64,000 bases of DNA from HGM13006 sp900757695 (GCA_959607825.1 CAUHNW010000003.1:62001-126000), one strand, 5' to 3'. Numbered from the stretch's first letter, positions 8,315-18,025 are shown. Notes: generated by a model not told the origin, from the letters alone. Translations and numbers: made by a program.

Positions 8315-11300
8315 ATGAAGCATCGGCAATACCATACAAAGAAGAATCGAAACAATACCGGCTGGGCAGGACGGACAGGGCTGATTTTATTGGCGCTGCT
8401 GGTTTTGCTACAGCCTGTACTTACCTATAGCGGCCTTGCGGCGGATGTATCTTCTCAGCTGGAGGAAAGCGGCGTGGATGCGGCCATTGTTCCGGAAGAT
8501 TCGGAGGCTGATATTCCGTCATCGGAGGAATCCTCCGTAGAACCTACAGAGGATGTGCCGGAGTCTGGGGACAGCGTCCCCGGATCGGCGGATGATACGC
8601 CGGAACCAACGGACGATGTGCCGACACCCACAGAGACTCCGACGCAGGAATCTGTGGCACCGAACGGTAATGCGGAGACACAGCCGGATACAGGCACGGA
8701 AATGGTGCAGGTTCGTATTCACGATATGGATTGGGACGGAACGGAGATTCTGGACTCTGAGCAGAAGTGCCTTACGCTGGAGCTTGCCTCCGGGACAGAT
8801 CTGCTCTATGTTTTTCAGTCACAGGGAACGCTGATCGGAACCGGTGAAATGCAGAAAAAGGCCAGTGAGCTTCTTTACTACTGGCAGGATGGCAGCGGCC
8901 AGAAGCAGCGCTATCGGGATTTGAGCCAACCGGTCCTGGAGGATTTGGATCTCTACACCTATCGCTACCGGCTGAGTATTTACGGCGCAGAAGCGCTGCT
9001 AGCCATTACACCGGATGAGGACGGTGCTTCTGAAAAATCTGACACTGCGCTTCTGACGCTGACGGTCCGTGAGGGACAGCCTGTTGCAGAAAGTGCGCTG
9101 ACTGCGGGCGGCACCGATTTGGCACAGCTTTCGTGGATGGATCAGAGCAACGGGGAAGCACTGGATCCCATGGCGCTGATGGCTTCCGGGCTGACGGCCA
9201 ATCTCAATGTGACCGTGGCGGATACCTCCGATGCGGAGATCGAGGATCGTGCTGCAACAGGCACGGATTCGGCACAGGTCTATTGCTATGTGGCAATCGA
9301 TGGGGAATGGAAACAGGCTGCACAGCTTACCACCACCATGCGGCCCGATTGGTGGAGAACAAGCAACGGCTACCGCTATACGGTGTCTGCAAATGAACTC
9401 TATGATGTGTACAAGGACTACGGGCTCACTCAGGCGGATCTGGCGGATCTGAACGGGAAGCTGATCTTTCCGCACACGGATTCCTATGACCCGTCCCATA
9501 TCTGGGCGGATACGCCGGCAAAACAGGTGGACGGAGCTTGGTGGATCCCTGTCAGTGCACGCAGCACCAGCTATATTTACTATATGCCGAACAACCGGGT
9601 GGGCAGCGAGTCGTATTTTTCGAACTTCTGCGATACAATGGACAGTGTAAAAATAACGGCCAACGGATTTTTCCATTTAGACGTGTTGGATCCTCAGCAG
9701 CTGCTGGGCAGTGATGTGACTTTGCCGGAGGAACAGCTGATTGCCCCCGGCAGTGGAGCAGAGGTGACGCTTCCGGTTTCGGATGCAGTGGAATGGCTGG
9801 TTCGCAATAAAACCACCAATGCACGGCTGGATAAAGACGTGGATTATACGGTGACGGAGTCTGATGGAAAGCTTACCTTTCACTTTGATTCACTGTCCTG
9901 CCCCATTAGAATTGTGGCGACGCCGACCGGCGATGCATTGTATTCCGTGGAGTATCGTGCAGATGTGACCCCAAGCCTGACGAAGCTGGGGCAGTTTGAA
10001 GCCGGTGTGCAGAAAATAATTCAAAATGGCGCAGTGTATGGTCAGGTGACCTATACCATGTCGAAAAGTGACCTGTCCGAAAGCTACCGAATCCTAAGCC
10101 CGGACCATGATTATGCGGAGCTGTATTACAGCGGAACTGACCCGAAGCAGCGCCGTGTTTATTACACATTTCAGGGTTGGAGAGTGGGAAACTCAGACAC
10201 CATTTTGCAGCCGGGCATTTATACGGGATCCCAGATTGAACAATATATGGGAGAAGACAATATCTTGGAGCTGAACGCCGTATGGGCAGGCAAGGACGGC
10301 GGTACATGCGACCGTGTTGCAACGGTCAACTTCTTCGTAAATCTGGCCTGTGAGATCATGGACAATACCGGCAACGGATATCAGCCCAACCCGGGGAGTG
10401 CCTTTGGCGGCTCAGTTTATGCTACCCGTATCTATGGCGGCGAGAAGGTTCCATACAGCACCATGCAGAATAAGCTGGATATACAGATCATCGCACCGCC
10501 CGAGGGGGCTGATACTGCCTATGATGTAGACGCAAAGCTGAGAGCTGCTGTGGATACGCCTGTTTCAGATGAAGCTGGAACCTATTCCCTTCAGATGGAG
10601 AGCTTCCCGTCGGATGAATATGTGTTTAACGAGCTACGGAGTGCCGGTACGGTGATTTCTCTGGACGGCAAGGAAATTCCAACGGAGCAGCTCAACACCG
10701 ACAACTTCCAGATCCGCTGGTATGTGCTGAAATATGAACACAGCGATGGCTGGCATGTGGACGGTATTCTGGTGGCAAAGGAAGCACAGCTGGTGATTAG
10801 GAAGACCTTTGCCGGCGATGCGGCGGCAATGGAGGAGATCAAAAAGCAGAAGGAGCCCTTCTATCTGGCAGTGAACCATCTGGGTGATAATGAGGAGGTA
10901 GAGGACTATCACCTGACGCTGGATGCGCGCGATGAGGTGAACAACGTCACGGACGTAGGCTATACGGAGTACGATGCTGCAACGCATACCTACACATGGG
11001 TATTGGGGGTACGCCAGGGGAGAACCTACACGGTTCAGGAATGCAACTATACTCTGGATGCTACACAGTGGAATCATACCAATCGTTACCGGATTCGGAA
11101 TGCACCCGGGGAGACAACTGCGGAAGAAGCATGGAAAAATTATGATTCTCACAGTGAGGTAAAGGTGGTAGCGGAAGCGTATGCGGCAGATTTGCCGGAG
11201 GCGTCCTACCAGACGGTGGAATTTGAAAATCTCTATGTTAAAGCCGGACTGCTGACGGTACATAAAGTGGATTCGGTGACCAACAACGGACTGAAAAACG

Positions 11301-12847
11301 TGTCCTTCCGGCTGTCGCTGGAAAACGGAAATCCTTTGAAGCTGTATCAGATGCCCGGCACCAGCTATTATTCTACAGACAATAATGCGGTGGATGATGG
11401 CTATACCGTTCCGGCTCCGGACAATACGATTACGACCGATGCCAACGGCTATTTTTACGTCCGGCTGGGGATTTTTGGGGAAGCGGCCACTTCGGAGAGC
11501 TACATACTGGAGGAGGAAATTCCCACCGGCTATGAGGGCGCAAAGAAGATCCGTATTGAAGTGACGGATAATGGAACGATCCGGATGGCAGAGGAAGTAC
11601 TGGAATCCACAGTGGACGGCAATAATGAATGGATTCAGGGAGAAGGCACGACAACGCTGACGCTGCTGAACCGCTCCAAGCTGCTGACCGAGGTAAAGGC
11701 GGAGAAAAAATGGGAGGAAACGCCTGAGGAACGGAAGCTTCCGGTAACGGTAGAACTGCTGTGCAATGGCATACGCTTGCGGGGCGACTATGTGCAGGAG
11801 CTGAGTGCGGACAACAATTGGACGTATTCGTGGGAGAACCTTCCACTATTTGTGGACGGTGGAATGGCACAGTATACCATCCGTGAGATCGCCATCGGAG
11901 AAGAGGATTATGATGCCGCAGAGCCTGGCGGTTATGCGGATTATCTGGTGGAGTACGATGCTGCCCGATACAAGGAGGGCACGGAAGGCGACTACAACAG
12001 GCTTAATGGTTATTGGAAAGCGGAGGATGGAACGTTACATTATGCTGACCATGCGCTTCTGGTGGTGCACAACAGTGAGAATACCGGAAAAATTGCTTTT
12101 GATAAAGTCGGTGATTCCGGAGAAGGACTTGCTGATGCCCTGTTTGGCCTGTATGCGGATCGAGCATGCACAAAGCGATTGGATAGTGCGGTTTCCAGCG
12201 CAGGCGGTTTTGTGGAGTTCCCGGTTCAAACCAAAGGCACCTACTATGTCAAAGAGATCACGGCCCCGCCCGGATATGCGCTGGACGATATGGTTTATAC
12301 TGTTGTTGTTAAGAACGGACAGGCAAGTATGACAGATGATAATGGAGATCCCGTTGAGACCGTTGTCAACCACACTGCGGTGGCCTTGACGCTGCGGAAA
12401 ACCGATGCAGCGGGGAATCTTCTTTCCGGCGCTGTTTTCACGGTATACCGGCAGGAAGCGGATGGCAGCAAGACGACATATGGAACCTATACAACCGGTC
12501 AGGATGGCTCTGTGGCAACCAGAAGACTGGAGCAGGGGACATACCGGATCGAAGAGACCACAGCACCGCCGGGGTTCCGTCCCCGGACGGATTCCTTCCG
12601 CATTGATGTTGCAAATGGCGGGATTACAGCTGACCCGACATCCGCTGACCTGACGGAATGGACATTTGCGGCAGAAGAGGAACATGCCTATTCCCTGACT
12701 GTCATGAACCATGCTATGTATCAGCTGCCCAACGCTGGCGGCAGAGGCATTGGATGGCCCACGGCAATGGGCGTGCTGCTCATGTGTGGGGCAGCTGCCG
12801 GATATCTTCTGTGGCTGCGCCGGAGAGGGCGCACCCAAGGGATGTAA
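8315..12847 (+). CDS. Large LPXTG-type tip pilin with SpaA/Cna-B repeats
   Basis: This is a 1510-residue surface protein. It has a long signal peptide ending near YSGLAA, a Ser/Thr/Pro/Glu-rich acidic spacer (about residues 45-125), a large N-terminal adhesin-like region, then at least three prealbumin-like SpaA domains. Two SpaA domains end in YYVKEITAPPGYAL and YRIEETTAPPGF, whose Glu is the isopeptide catalyst of such domains. The C-terminus is a sorting signal: LPNAG, a hydrophobic helix and RRRGRTQGM. The start at 8315 has AAGGGAG upstream. As the first and largest gene of a pilus operon it is most likely the tip adhesin. The sorting motif has Ala instead of Thr before the scissile bond. 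Confidence 0.9.
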   Translation: MKHRQYHTKKNRNNTGWAGRTGLILLALLVLLQPVLTYSGLAADVSSQLEESGVDAAIVPEDSEADIPSSEESSVEPTEDVPESGDSVPGSADDTPEPTDDVPTPTETPTQESVAPNGNAETQPDTGTEMVQVRIHDMDWDGTEILDSEQKCLTLELASGTDLLYVFQSQGTLIGTGEMQKKASELLYYWQDGSGQKQRYRDLSQPVLEDLDLYTYRYRLSIYGAEALLAITPDEDGASEKSDTALLTLTVREGQPVAESALTAGGTDLAQLSWMDQSNGEALDPMALMASGLTANLNVTVADTSDAEIEDRAATGTDSAQVYCYVAIDGEWKQAAQLTTTMRPDWWRTSNGYRYTVSANELYDVYKDYGLTQADLADLNGKLIFPHTDSYDPSHIWADTPAKQVDGAWWIPVSARSTSYIYYMPNNRVGSESYFSNFCDTMDSVKITANGFFHLDVLDPQQLLGSDVTLPEEQLIAPGSGAEVTLPVSDAVEWLVRNKTTNARLDKDVDYTVTESDGKLTFHFDSLSCPIRIVATPTGDALYSVEYRADVTPSLTKLGQFEAGVQKIIQNGAVYGQVTYTMSKSDLSESYRILSPDHDYAELYYSGTDPKQRRVYYTFQGWRVGNSDTILQPGIYTGSQIEQYMGEDNILELNAVWAGKDGGTCDRVATVNFFVNLACEIMDNTGNGYQPNPGSAFGGSVYATRIYGGEKVPYSTMQNKLDIQIIAPPEGADTAYDVDAKLRAAVDTPVSDEAGTYSLQMESFPSDEYVFNELRSAGTVISLDGKEIPTEQLNTDNFQIRWYVLKYEHSDGWHVDGILVAKEAQLVIRKTFAGDAAAMEEIKKQKEPFYLAVNHLGDNEEVEDYHLTLDARDEVNNVTDVGYTEYDAATHTYTWVLGVRQGRTYTVQECNYTLDATQWNHTNRYRIRNAPGETTAEEAWKNYDSHSEVKVVAEAYAADLPEASYQTVEFENLYVKAGLLTVHKVDSVTNNGLKNVSFRLSLENGNPLKLYQMPGTSYYSTDNNAVDDGYTVPAPDNTITTDANGYFYVRLGIFGEAATSESYILEEEIPTGYEGAKKIRIEVTDNGTIRMAEEVLESTVDGNNEWIQGEGTTTLTLLNRSKLLTEVKAEKKWEETPEERKLPVTVELLCNGIRLRGDYVQELSADNNWTYSWENLPLFVDGGMAQYTIREIAIGEEDYDAAEPGGYADYLVEYDAARYKEGTEGDYNRLNGYWKAEDGTLHYADHALLVVHNSENTGKIAFDKVGDSGEGLADALFGLYADRACTKRLDSAVSSAGGFVEFPVQTKGTYYVKEITAPPGYALDDMVYTVVVKNGQASMTDDNGDPVETVVNHTAVALTLRKTDAAGNLLSGAVFTVYRQEADGSKTTYGTYTTGQDGSVATRRLEQGTYRIEETTAPPGFRPRTDSFRIDVANGGITADPTSADLTEWTFAAEEEHAYSLTVMNHAMYQLPNAGGRGIGWPTAMGVLLMCGAAAGYLLWLRRRGRTQGM

Positions 12848-12961
12848 GGCGGGAAACCGCTATCGCATAAATACATCGTAAAAAGACGGAACGGAAGGCA
12901 CGGCGGCACCTTGTGCGCTATGGCCGGAAAAGTTCCCCTGAAGTAAGAAAGGACGATGGAA

Positions 12962-14623
12962 ATGAAGAAAATCTGGAAACGCTTGGGCGCTGTGCTGCTG
13001 ACGGCAGCGCTGGCGCTGGGGCTGACGGCCGGAGCGTGGGCTGTCGATGAGGACAGTGACAACGCAGCGGCACCCTTTACAAAACAGGCGACTGTAACAG
13101 TCAGTGGGCTTGCTGACGGTGACACGGTTCATGCATACAAGCTGGTGAGCTATGACAGCAGCTTTAACGACTATGTGTTTCAGACGGACTTTGAGACGTT
13201 TATAGGCAGCTACGATGGCCTCACCGGCAGTAACGCAGAGGAAAAGCTTGCGAACTGCGCCAATGTGACAAAGCTGCTGGAAGACTATGCAGCGGCTGTA
13301 GCGGCGGGAACCTATGCGCTGCCAACGCCAAGCGCTTTTGAGACCGCAGCGAATACTACAGTGAGCATGACGCTGGAGCCGGGCTATTATCTGCTGCTTG
13401 CAGGCACCACTGCCGGTAACAGCAAGGTGTATCAGCCCATGTCCGTGTTTGCCAAGGTAGAAGGGGACAAGCTCATTGTCTATGGCGGCGGAGATGACAC
13501 AAACGGACAGGAGAATGCGCTGAGCATCAACGTCAAGAGTGAGGATGGCCCTGTCATTGACAAAAAGGTCAACGCAACCCGGGGAGCGGGAAAGGCCATT
13601 GAATGGAGAACAACGGCGGCTGCCGGAATCGGAGAGACCGCAAAGTTCTACGTTCAGGTGACGATCCCGTATTATCAGAACATTACCACCATGCAGATGC
13701 AGCTCCATGATACTATGACCGCAATGGCATATACAGATGGCTCCATGAAGGTATATACCGAGGGCCCGGATGCAAACGGTGCATTTGATGAAAGTAAGCT
13801 CCTTGGCGTAGATGGTGCAGTCGTAGAGAATCCTGGAACCTATACAGACGGCAAGCAGGAACTGACCTTTACACTGGATTATGCCAAGATCATGGACAGC
13901 GCACAGGCAGCGAAGAACATCTGGATCTACTACGAAGCCGTAGTGCAGCCGGATGCAGCAAATGGCACCGATGTGCACAGTGCTGCCAACGAGGCCTATC
14001 TCACCTATACCACGGCAGTTGGCAACAACCAGAGCACGGATAAAAAGAGCACAACGGTCTATAACTATGAATTTAAGCTGAATAAGCGCACAGAAAATCA
14101 GGCAACATCTTTGGCCGGTGCCGGCTTTACGCTGTATAGCGATGAAAATTGCACACAGCCGATCTCCTTCGTAAAGACTGGGGAGTATTACCGTCCTGCC
14201 GTTGGGACGGAGGCTGGCGCTGTGAAGGAGATCACAGCAGACTTCCTGCTCATCGGATTGGATGCCAACACCTACTATGTAAAGGAGACCACCACCCCCA
14301 ATGGCTACTTCCAGCCCGAAGGTGCCTTCCAGCTGGTTCTGACCTCTGACATGGAGGGGCAGATCCTTTCCGACAGCTTGGATGGAAGCAAGTGCGATTT
14401 TGCAGCACTGGCAGAGGCGGATCATAGCCTGATCGCAGAAAAGACGGTAAATCTGAAAGACCACAGCTGGCGCTTTGTTGTGACCTTGAAGAATAATTCC
14501 ACCCCGCTGCTGCCCACCACCGGCGGCCCCGGTACTGTGGCCATCAGCATTGCAGGCGTATTGCTGATGATCCTCGGTGCGGCCCTGTATATGGGGTACC
14601 GGAAAAAGCGTGCACAGAACTGA
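12962..14623 (+). CDS. Major backbone pilin (isopeptide-forming, LPTTG)
   Basis: This 553-residue protein has a signal peptide (cleavage near AGAWA), an N-terminal domain with TVTVSGLADGDTVHAYKLV typical of fimbrial isopeptide-forming shaft pilins, a central domain containing GPVIDKKVNA, and a C-terminal SpaA-type domain with the E-box YYVKETTTPNGY. It ends in LPTTGGPG, a hydrophobic helix and KKRAQN. The second ATG is chosen because AAAGGA lies about 8 nt upstream. Shaft subunits are polymerised through a pilin lysine by the class C sortases encoded just downstream. I did not find an exact WxxxVxVYPK box; the lysine in the IDKKV segment is a candidate. Confidence 0.92.
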   Translation: MKKIWKRLGAVLLTAALALGLTAGAWAVDEDSDNAAAPFTKQATVTVSGLADGDTVHAYKLVSYDSSFNDYVFQTDFETFIGSYDGLTGSNAEEKLANCANVTKLLEDYAAAVAAGTYALPTPSAFETAANTTVSMTLEPGYYLLLAGTTAGNSKVYQPMSVFAKVEGDKLIVYGGGDDTNGQENALSINVKSEDGPVIDKKVNATRGAGKAIEWRTTAAAGIGETAKFYVQVTIPYYQNITTMQMQLHDTMTAMAYTDGSMKVYTEGPDANGAFDESKLLGVDGAVVENPGTYTDGKQELTFTLDYAKIMDSAQAAKNIWIYYEAVVQPDAANGTDVHSAANEAYLTYTTAVGNNQSTDKKSTTVYNYEFKLNKRTENQATSLAGAGFTLYSDENCTQPISFVKTGEYYRPAVGTEAGAVKEITADFLLIGLDANTYYVKETTTPNGYFQPEGAFQLVLTSDMEGQILSDSLDGSKCDFAALAEADHSLIAEKTVNLKDHSWRFVVTLKNNSTPLLPTTGGPGTVAISIAGVLLMILGAALYMGYRKKRAQN

Positions 14624-14652
14624 TCCTGTGAAGAATCCATAAAATGCCAATA

Positions 14653-14679
14653 CTCCGGGGCGGGCCTCCTGCCCCGGAG
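14653..14679 (+). promoter_or_regulatory. Intercistronic hairpin between backbone pilin and sortase genes
   Basis: CTCCGGGGC pairs with GCCCCGGAG over a 9-nt loop, without a T-tract. It ends about 20 nt before the sortase ATG and close to its AAGGAG site. It could attenuate or stabilise the transcript so that pilin outnumbers sortase. Confidence 0.6.
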
Positions 14680-14701
14680 CCGCAGCGGTAAGGAGAGACC
14701 C

Positions 14702-15565
14702 ATGAGAAAAAGTAAAGCAATGCCTATTTTGTTTTTTCTGGTTTTCCTCGTGGGCCTCTCCCTGCTGCTGTATCCCATGTTTGCAGACCGCTGGAACCAG
14801 CGGCGGATGGATGGGGTCATAGAGAATTATGTGCAGACCGCAGAAGCGGTTGATTCGGCGCAAGCCCAGCAGTGGCTGCTGCGGGCCCAGGAATACAACC
14901 AGACTCTGGAGGGCAAGGGGGTACCGGACGCCTTTGCGGAGACCACCCCGGAGGAGGACAGCGACTATTTGTCACAGCTGAGCTTTTCGGAGGACGGGGT
15001 CATGGGATACCTTGAGATCCCGACCATTTCGGTGAGCTTGCCCATCTATCATGGAACCGGAACAGAATCCCTCAGCAAAGGCGCAGGTCATCTGCAGGGG
15101 TCGGCACTGCCGGTGGGGGGGAAGAGTACCCACTGCGTGATCTCGGCCCACCGGGGGCTGCCCTCTGCGGCCATGTTCACGGATCTTGACCAGCTGAAGG
15201 AGGGAGATCATTTTTATCTCTCGGTGCTGGATCAGACGCTCTGCTATGAGGTGGATGATATCTGGGTGGTGGAGCCGGAGGAGACGGATTCCCTGAATGT
15301 TGTGCCCGGGGAGGATCTGGTGACACTGGTTACCTGTACGCCCTACGGGATCAATACCCAGCGGCTGCTGGTGCGGGGACATCGGGTGGACTATGTGCCG
15401 GAAACCGCTGTCAGCGAGGCGCAGGATCCTGCTCGCTCGGTCTATACCCATTATGGTCTGTGGATCGCTGCGGGACTGGGGATCACGGCGCTGTTTATTC
15501 TGCTGCTGTGGCTGTGGATGCGCCGCAGCATGCGGAAGGATAATGACCCGGGAGAATGCCCATGA
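14702..15565 (+). CDS. Class C sortase (pilus polymerase) 1
   Basis: This 287-residue sortase has an N-terminal membrane helix (about 8-26), a spacer, the catalytic barrel and a C-terminal membrane helix, the two-anchor layout of class C enzymes. The catalytic triad is visible: His150 in SAHRGLPS, Cys212 in TLVTCTPYG and Arg221 in NTQRLLVRG. AAGGAG lies upstream. It would polymerise shaft and tip pilins by forming lysine isopeptide bonds. Its stop overlaps the start of the second sortase by 4 nt (ATGA). The two class C sortases are diverged, so they may handle different pilins. Confidence 0.94.
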   Translation: MRKSKAMPILFFLVFLVGLSLLLYPMFADRWNQRRMDGVIENYVQTAEAVDSAQAQQWLLRAQEYNQTLEGKGVPDAFAETTPEEDSDYLSQLSFSEDGVMGYLEIPTISVSLPIYHGTGTESLSKGAGHLQGSALPVGGKSTHCVISAHRGLPSAAMFTDLDQLKEGDHFYLSVLDQTLCYEVDDIWVVEPEETDSLNVVPGEDLVTLVTCTPYGINTQRLLVRGHRVDYVPETAVSEAQDPARSVYTHYGLWIAAGLGITALFILLLWLWMRRSMRKDNDPGECP

Positions 15566-16395
15566 AGAAGAAAATACTTGGTATTCTGATCCCGGTGCTG
15601 ATTTTCCTGACCGGTCTTGGGGTACTGCTCTATCCGGTGTTCAGTGACCTGTGGAATCAGCATCGACAAAATCGTCTGATGACCGACTATACAAATACCG
15701 TAACAGACATGGAGGACGCAGAGCGAAATGCGCTCTGGAGTGCGGCGGTTCAGTATAATCAAGGATTGCAGGCGGCGCCGCAAGACGCTTTTACCGGAGC
15801 GGATCCGGGGCCGAAGAATCCCTATTGGAGCCTGCTGGATCCGGACGGTACCGGCGTGATGGGATACTTGGAGATCCCGAAAATCAGTCTGCGGCTGCCG
15901 ATTTACCACGGTACCGGTGATGCGGCGCTGCAAAAGGGGATCGGTCATTTGGCCGGAACGTCGCTGCCGGTGGGTGGCAGTGGTGCCCACTGCGTGCTTT
16001 CCGGCCATAGAGGGCTGCCTTCTGCGCTGTTGTTTACAGACTTGGATCAGCTGGAAACGGGGGATACCTTTACTTTGTATGCGCTGGATCAAAGACTCTC
16101 GTATCAGGTGGATCAGATTCTGGTGGTTGAGCCGGAGGATGTGTCGGCACTGGCCCCGGAGGATGGAAAAGATTATGTGACTTTGGTGACCTGTACACCC
16201 TATGGGGTCAATACCCATCGGCTTTTGGTACGGGGCAGCAGAATAGAGGATACACAGGAGCCTGTGCCGGAAGTAACGAACCTTCAGGTAGCGGCAAAGG
16301 CTTTTGGCTGGAAGGGAAAGCTGCTGCTGGCCCTTCTGGGACTTGGCGCTGTGTGGATCGCAGTGCATGTGCTGCGAAAGCGGCGCACCGGATAA
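15562..16395 (+). CDS. Class C sortase (pilus polymerase) 2
   Basis: This 277-residue paralog of the preceding sortase has the same layout. The triad is His149 (SGHRGLPS), Cys211 (TLVTCTPYG) and Arg220 (NTHRLLVRG). The segment NPYWSLL ahead of the barrel sits where class C sortases carry their lid. The second of two nearby ATGs is chosen because GGGAG is 7 nt upstream of it. That ATG overlaps the previous stop, so the two are translationally coupled. The base pilin gene follows 19 bp later. One of the two enzymes probably incorporates tip or base subunits, as in other two-sortase pilus loci. Confidence 0.93.
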   Translation: MKKKILGILIPVLIFLTGLGVLLYPVFSDLWNQHRQNRLMTDYTNTVTDMEDAERNALWSAAVQYNQGLQAAPQDAFTGADPGPKNPYWSLLDPDGTGVMGYLEIPKISLRLPIYHGTGDAALQKGIGHLAGTSLPVGGSGAHCVLSGHRGLPSALLFTDLDQLETGDTFTLYALDQRLSYQVDQILVVEPEDVSALAPEDGKDYVTLVTCTPYGVNTHRLLVRGSRIEDTQEPVPEVTNLQVAAKAFGWKGKLLLALLGLGAVWIAVHVLRKRRTG

Positions 16396-16414
16396 AGAAA
16401 GAGGGCGTATGCGG

Positions 16415-17386
16415 ATGGACAGAAAACGGCTGGGGACGCTTTTGTGCGGTGCGGTGTTCTGTATGATGGCGGCGCTGGTGCAGCTGACTCCGGCATGGGC
16501 GGCAGAATTGGCGGATCCTGCGCAAAAGGTCAGTCTTACCATAGAGGCTCAGCAGAACGGCAGGGCAGTTAGTGGGATGGGGCTGTCTTTGCGTCGTGTG
16601 GCTGAGATGGATGCGAGGGGACGGTTTGCACTGATGGGATCCTATCAATCCTCCGGTGTATCTGTAGATGGTCTCACATCATCGAGCCAGTGGAATCAGG
16701 CGGCAAAGGAGCTAAATGACTTTGCAGCGGAGGAATCTATTCCGGCAGATGTTTGGACTGTGACAGAGGGTCAAGGCGTCTGCACGATAGATGGACTGGA
16801 ATCCGGCCTGTATCTGGTGGCGGCGGAGATGCTGGAAACTGCAGAGGGGCGCTATGATGCAGCACCTTTTCTCGTTGCGCTGCCAATGCTGGAAAATGAA
16901 GCGTGGGATTATGCTCCAACTGTGATGCCGAAGATACAATTTACGGCGGTGCCTGTATTGCCGGAGCCCAGTGCGCCGGTAAGCCCGGAGCCAAGCGGGC
17001 CGGTAAGCCCGGAGCCCAGCAGTCCGGTAAACCCGGAGCCCAGCAGTCCGGTAAACCCGGAGCCCAGTGCGCCGGTAAGTCCGGAGCCTAGCAGTCCGGT
17101 AAGCCCGGAGCCCAGCAGTCCGGTAAACCCGGAGCCCAGTGCGCCGGTAAGTCCGGAGCCTAGCAGTCCGGTAAGCCCGGAACCAAGTGAGCCGGTAAGC
17201 CCGGAGCCGGAAAGCTCGGCATCGCCAAGCCCAAGCGGTCAGCCGGCGGCATCTCCCACGCCCAGCCCCGGCGCAAACGAGGGACTGCCGCAGACGGGCC
17301 AGCTGAATTGGCCGATTCCCCTACTGGCACTGTTGGGTATGCTCCTTGCTGCAGCAGGCTGCTTGCTGCGCAGACGCCATGAATAA
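16415..17386 (+). CDS. Base pilin with proline-rich repeat stalk (LPQTG)
   Basis: This 323-residue surface protein has a signal peptide ending TPAWA and one pilin domain of about 150 residues (SLTIEAQQNGRAVSGMGLSL ... YLVAAEM). Ten tandem 8-residue repeats of the type PEPSxPVS/N follow, then a Ser/Pro tail, LPQTGQ, a hydrophobic helix and RRRHE. A short pilin with a proline-rich C-terminal stalk is typical of the base subunit that anchors pili to peptidoglycan. An ATG two codons upstream is also possible; spacing to AGAGGG favours the chosen one. The stop overlaps the next gene by 8 nt. Confidence 0.88.
   Translation: MDRKRLGTLLCGAVFCMMAALVQLTPAWAAELADPAQKVSLTIEAQQNGRAVSGMGLSLRRVAEMDARGRFALMGSYQSSGVSVDGLTSSSQWNQAAKELNDFAAEESIPADVWTVTEGQGVCTIDGLESGLYLVAAEMLETAEGRYDAAPFLVALPMLENEAWDYAPTVMPKIQFTAVPVLPEPSAPVSPEPSGPVSPEPSSPVNPEPSSPVNPEPSAPVSPEPSSPVSPEPSSPVNPEPSAPVSPEPSSPVSPEPSEPVSPEPESSASPSPSGQPAASPTPSPGANEGLPQTGQLNWPIPLLALLGMLLAAAGCLLRRRHE
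16961..17200 (+). repeat. Ten 24-bp tandem repeats encoding PEPSxPVS/N
   Basis: There are ten exact in-frame 24-bp units, with the fifth residue varying (A, G, S, E) and the last alternating S and N. A composite three-unit block (A-S, S-S, S-N) recurs. This is consistent with recent expansion by slippage or unequal crossing over and with strain-to-strain length variation of the stalk. Confidence 0.95.
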
Positions 17387-17996
17387 ACGGCTGGGGAATC
17401 TGCTATTTCTGCTGGGGGCACTGTGCATTGCTGCGGCGATATTCCTGACCATCCATAATCGACAGGAGGATCAGCAGGCTGCTGCCGCCGCTGAAGCGGT
17501 GATGCCGGAGCTTGCGCAGGAGATCCGGCATCAGGCAAAGGAATGGCAGAGTGCAGGACAGACTATTGACGGCAGCGTGGCGGAAAAGCCTGTGCCGGAA
17601 TCGGATCAGGGCGTTACGGTCGATGGTGTCAGGTATCTGGGTTATTTGGAGATCCCTGCTCTGAATATGCAGCTTCCGGTGCAGATGGATTTTAGCATGG
17701 ATGCGCTGAAGCTTTCTCCCTGCCGCTATGCCGGCAGCTTTTCGGAGGAGAATCTGGTCATTGCGGCCCATAACTATTCATCATCCTTCGGTGAAATTTC
17801 CCGGCTTTCTGCGGGAGACACAGTGACGCTGGTGGATGGGCTGGGAGACCGTCATAGCTATCAGGTGGAGAAGCTTGAAACCCTCTCGCCTGCGGAGACG
17901 GAGCGTATGACAGACAGTGGATGGCCCCTGACCCTTTTTACCTGTACCTATGGGGGAGCAAGCCGGACAACGGTTCGGTGCTCAAAAACGGAATAA
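17379..17996 (+). CDS. Third, small sortase of the pilus operon
   Basis: This 205-residue protein has one N-terminal membrane helix (about 6-25) and a compact sortase barrel. The triad is His131 in AAHNYSSSFG, Cys189 in TLFTCTYGG and Arg200 in RTTVRC. It lacks the C-terminal helix of class C enzymes and is more like class B/D anchoring sortases, but the class is uncertain. As the last gene of the operon it probably attaches the assembled pilus, through the LPQTG base pilin, to the cell wall. The ATG overlaps the previous stop by 8 nt and has no strong ribosome binding site, implying coupling. Confidence 0.87.
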   Translation: MNKRLGNLLFLLGALCIAAAIFLTIHNRQEDQQAAAAAEAVMPELAQEIRHQAKEWQSAGQTIDGSVAEKPVPESDQGVTVDGVRYLGYLEIPALNMQLPVQMDFSMDALKLSPCRYAGSFSEENLVIAAHNYSSSFGEISRLSAGDTVTLVDGLGDRHSYQVEKLETLSPAETERMTDSGWPLTLFTCTYGGASRTTVRCSKTE

Positions 17997-18025
17997 ACGG
18001 GGCAATAGCGTCCTGAATCTTGCAA

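Noticed and set aside
12860..14863. A very long open frame antisense to the backbone pilin gene
   Set aside because: It mirrors the codon bias of the real gene, has no ribosome binding site or family features, and the plus-strand pilin is unambiguous. Similar long antisense frames opposite ackA, obgE and gltX were rejected for the same reason.
16961..17200. A CRISPR-like repeat array
   Set aside because: The repeats are contiguous, in frame, without spacers, and encode the proline-rich stalk of the base pilin.
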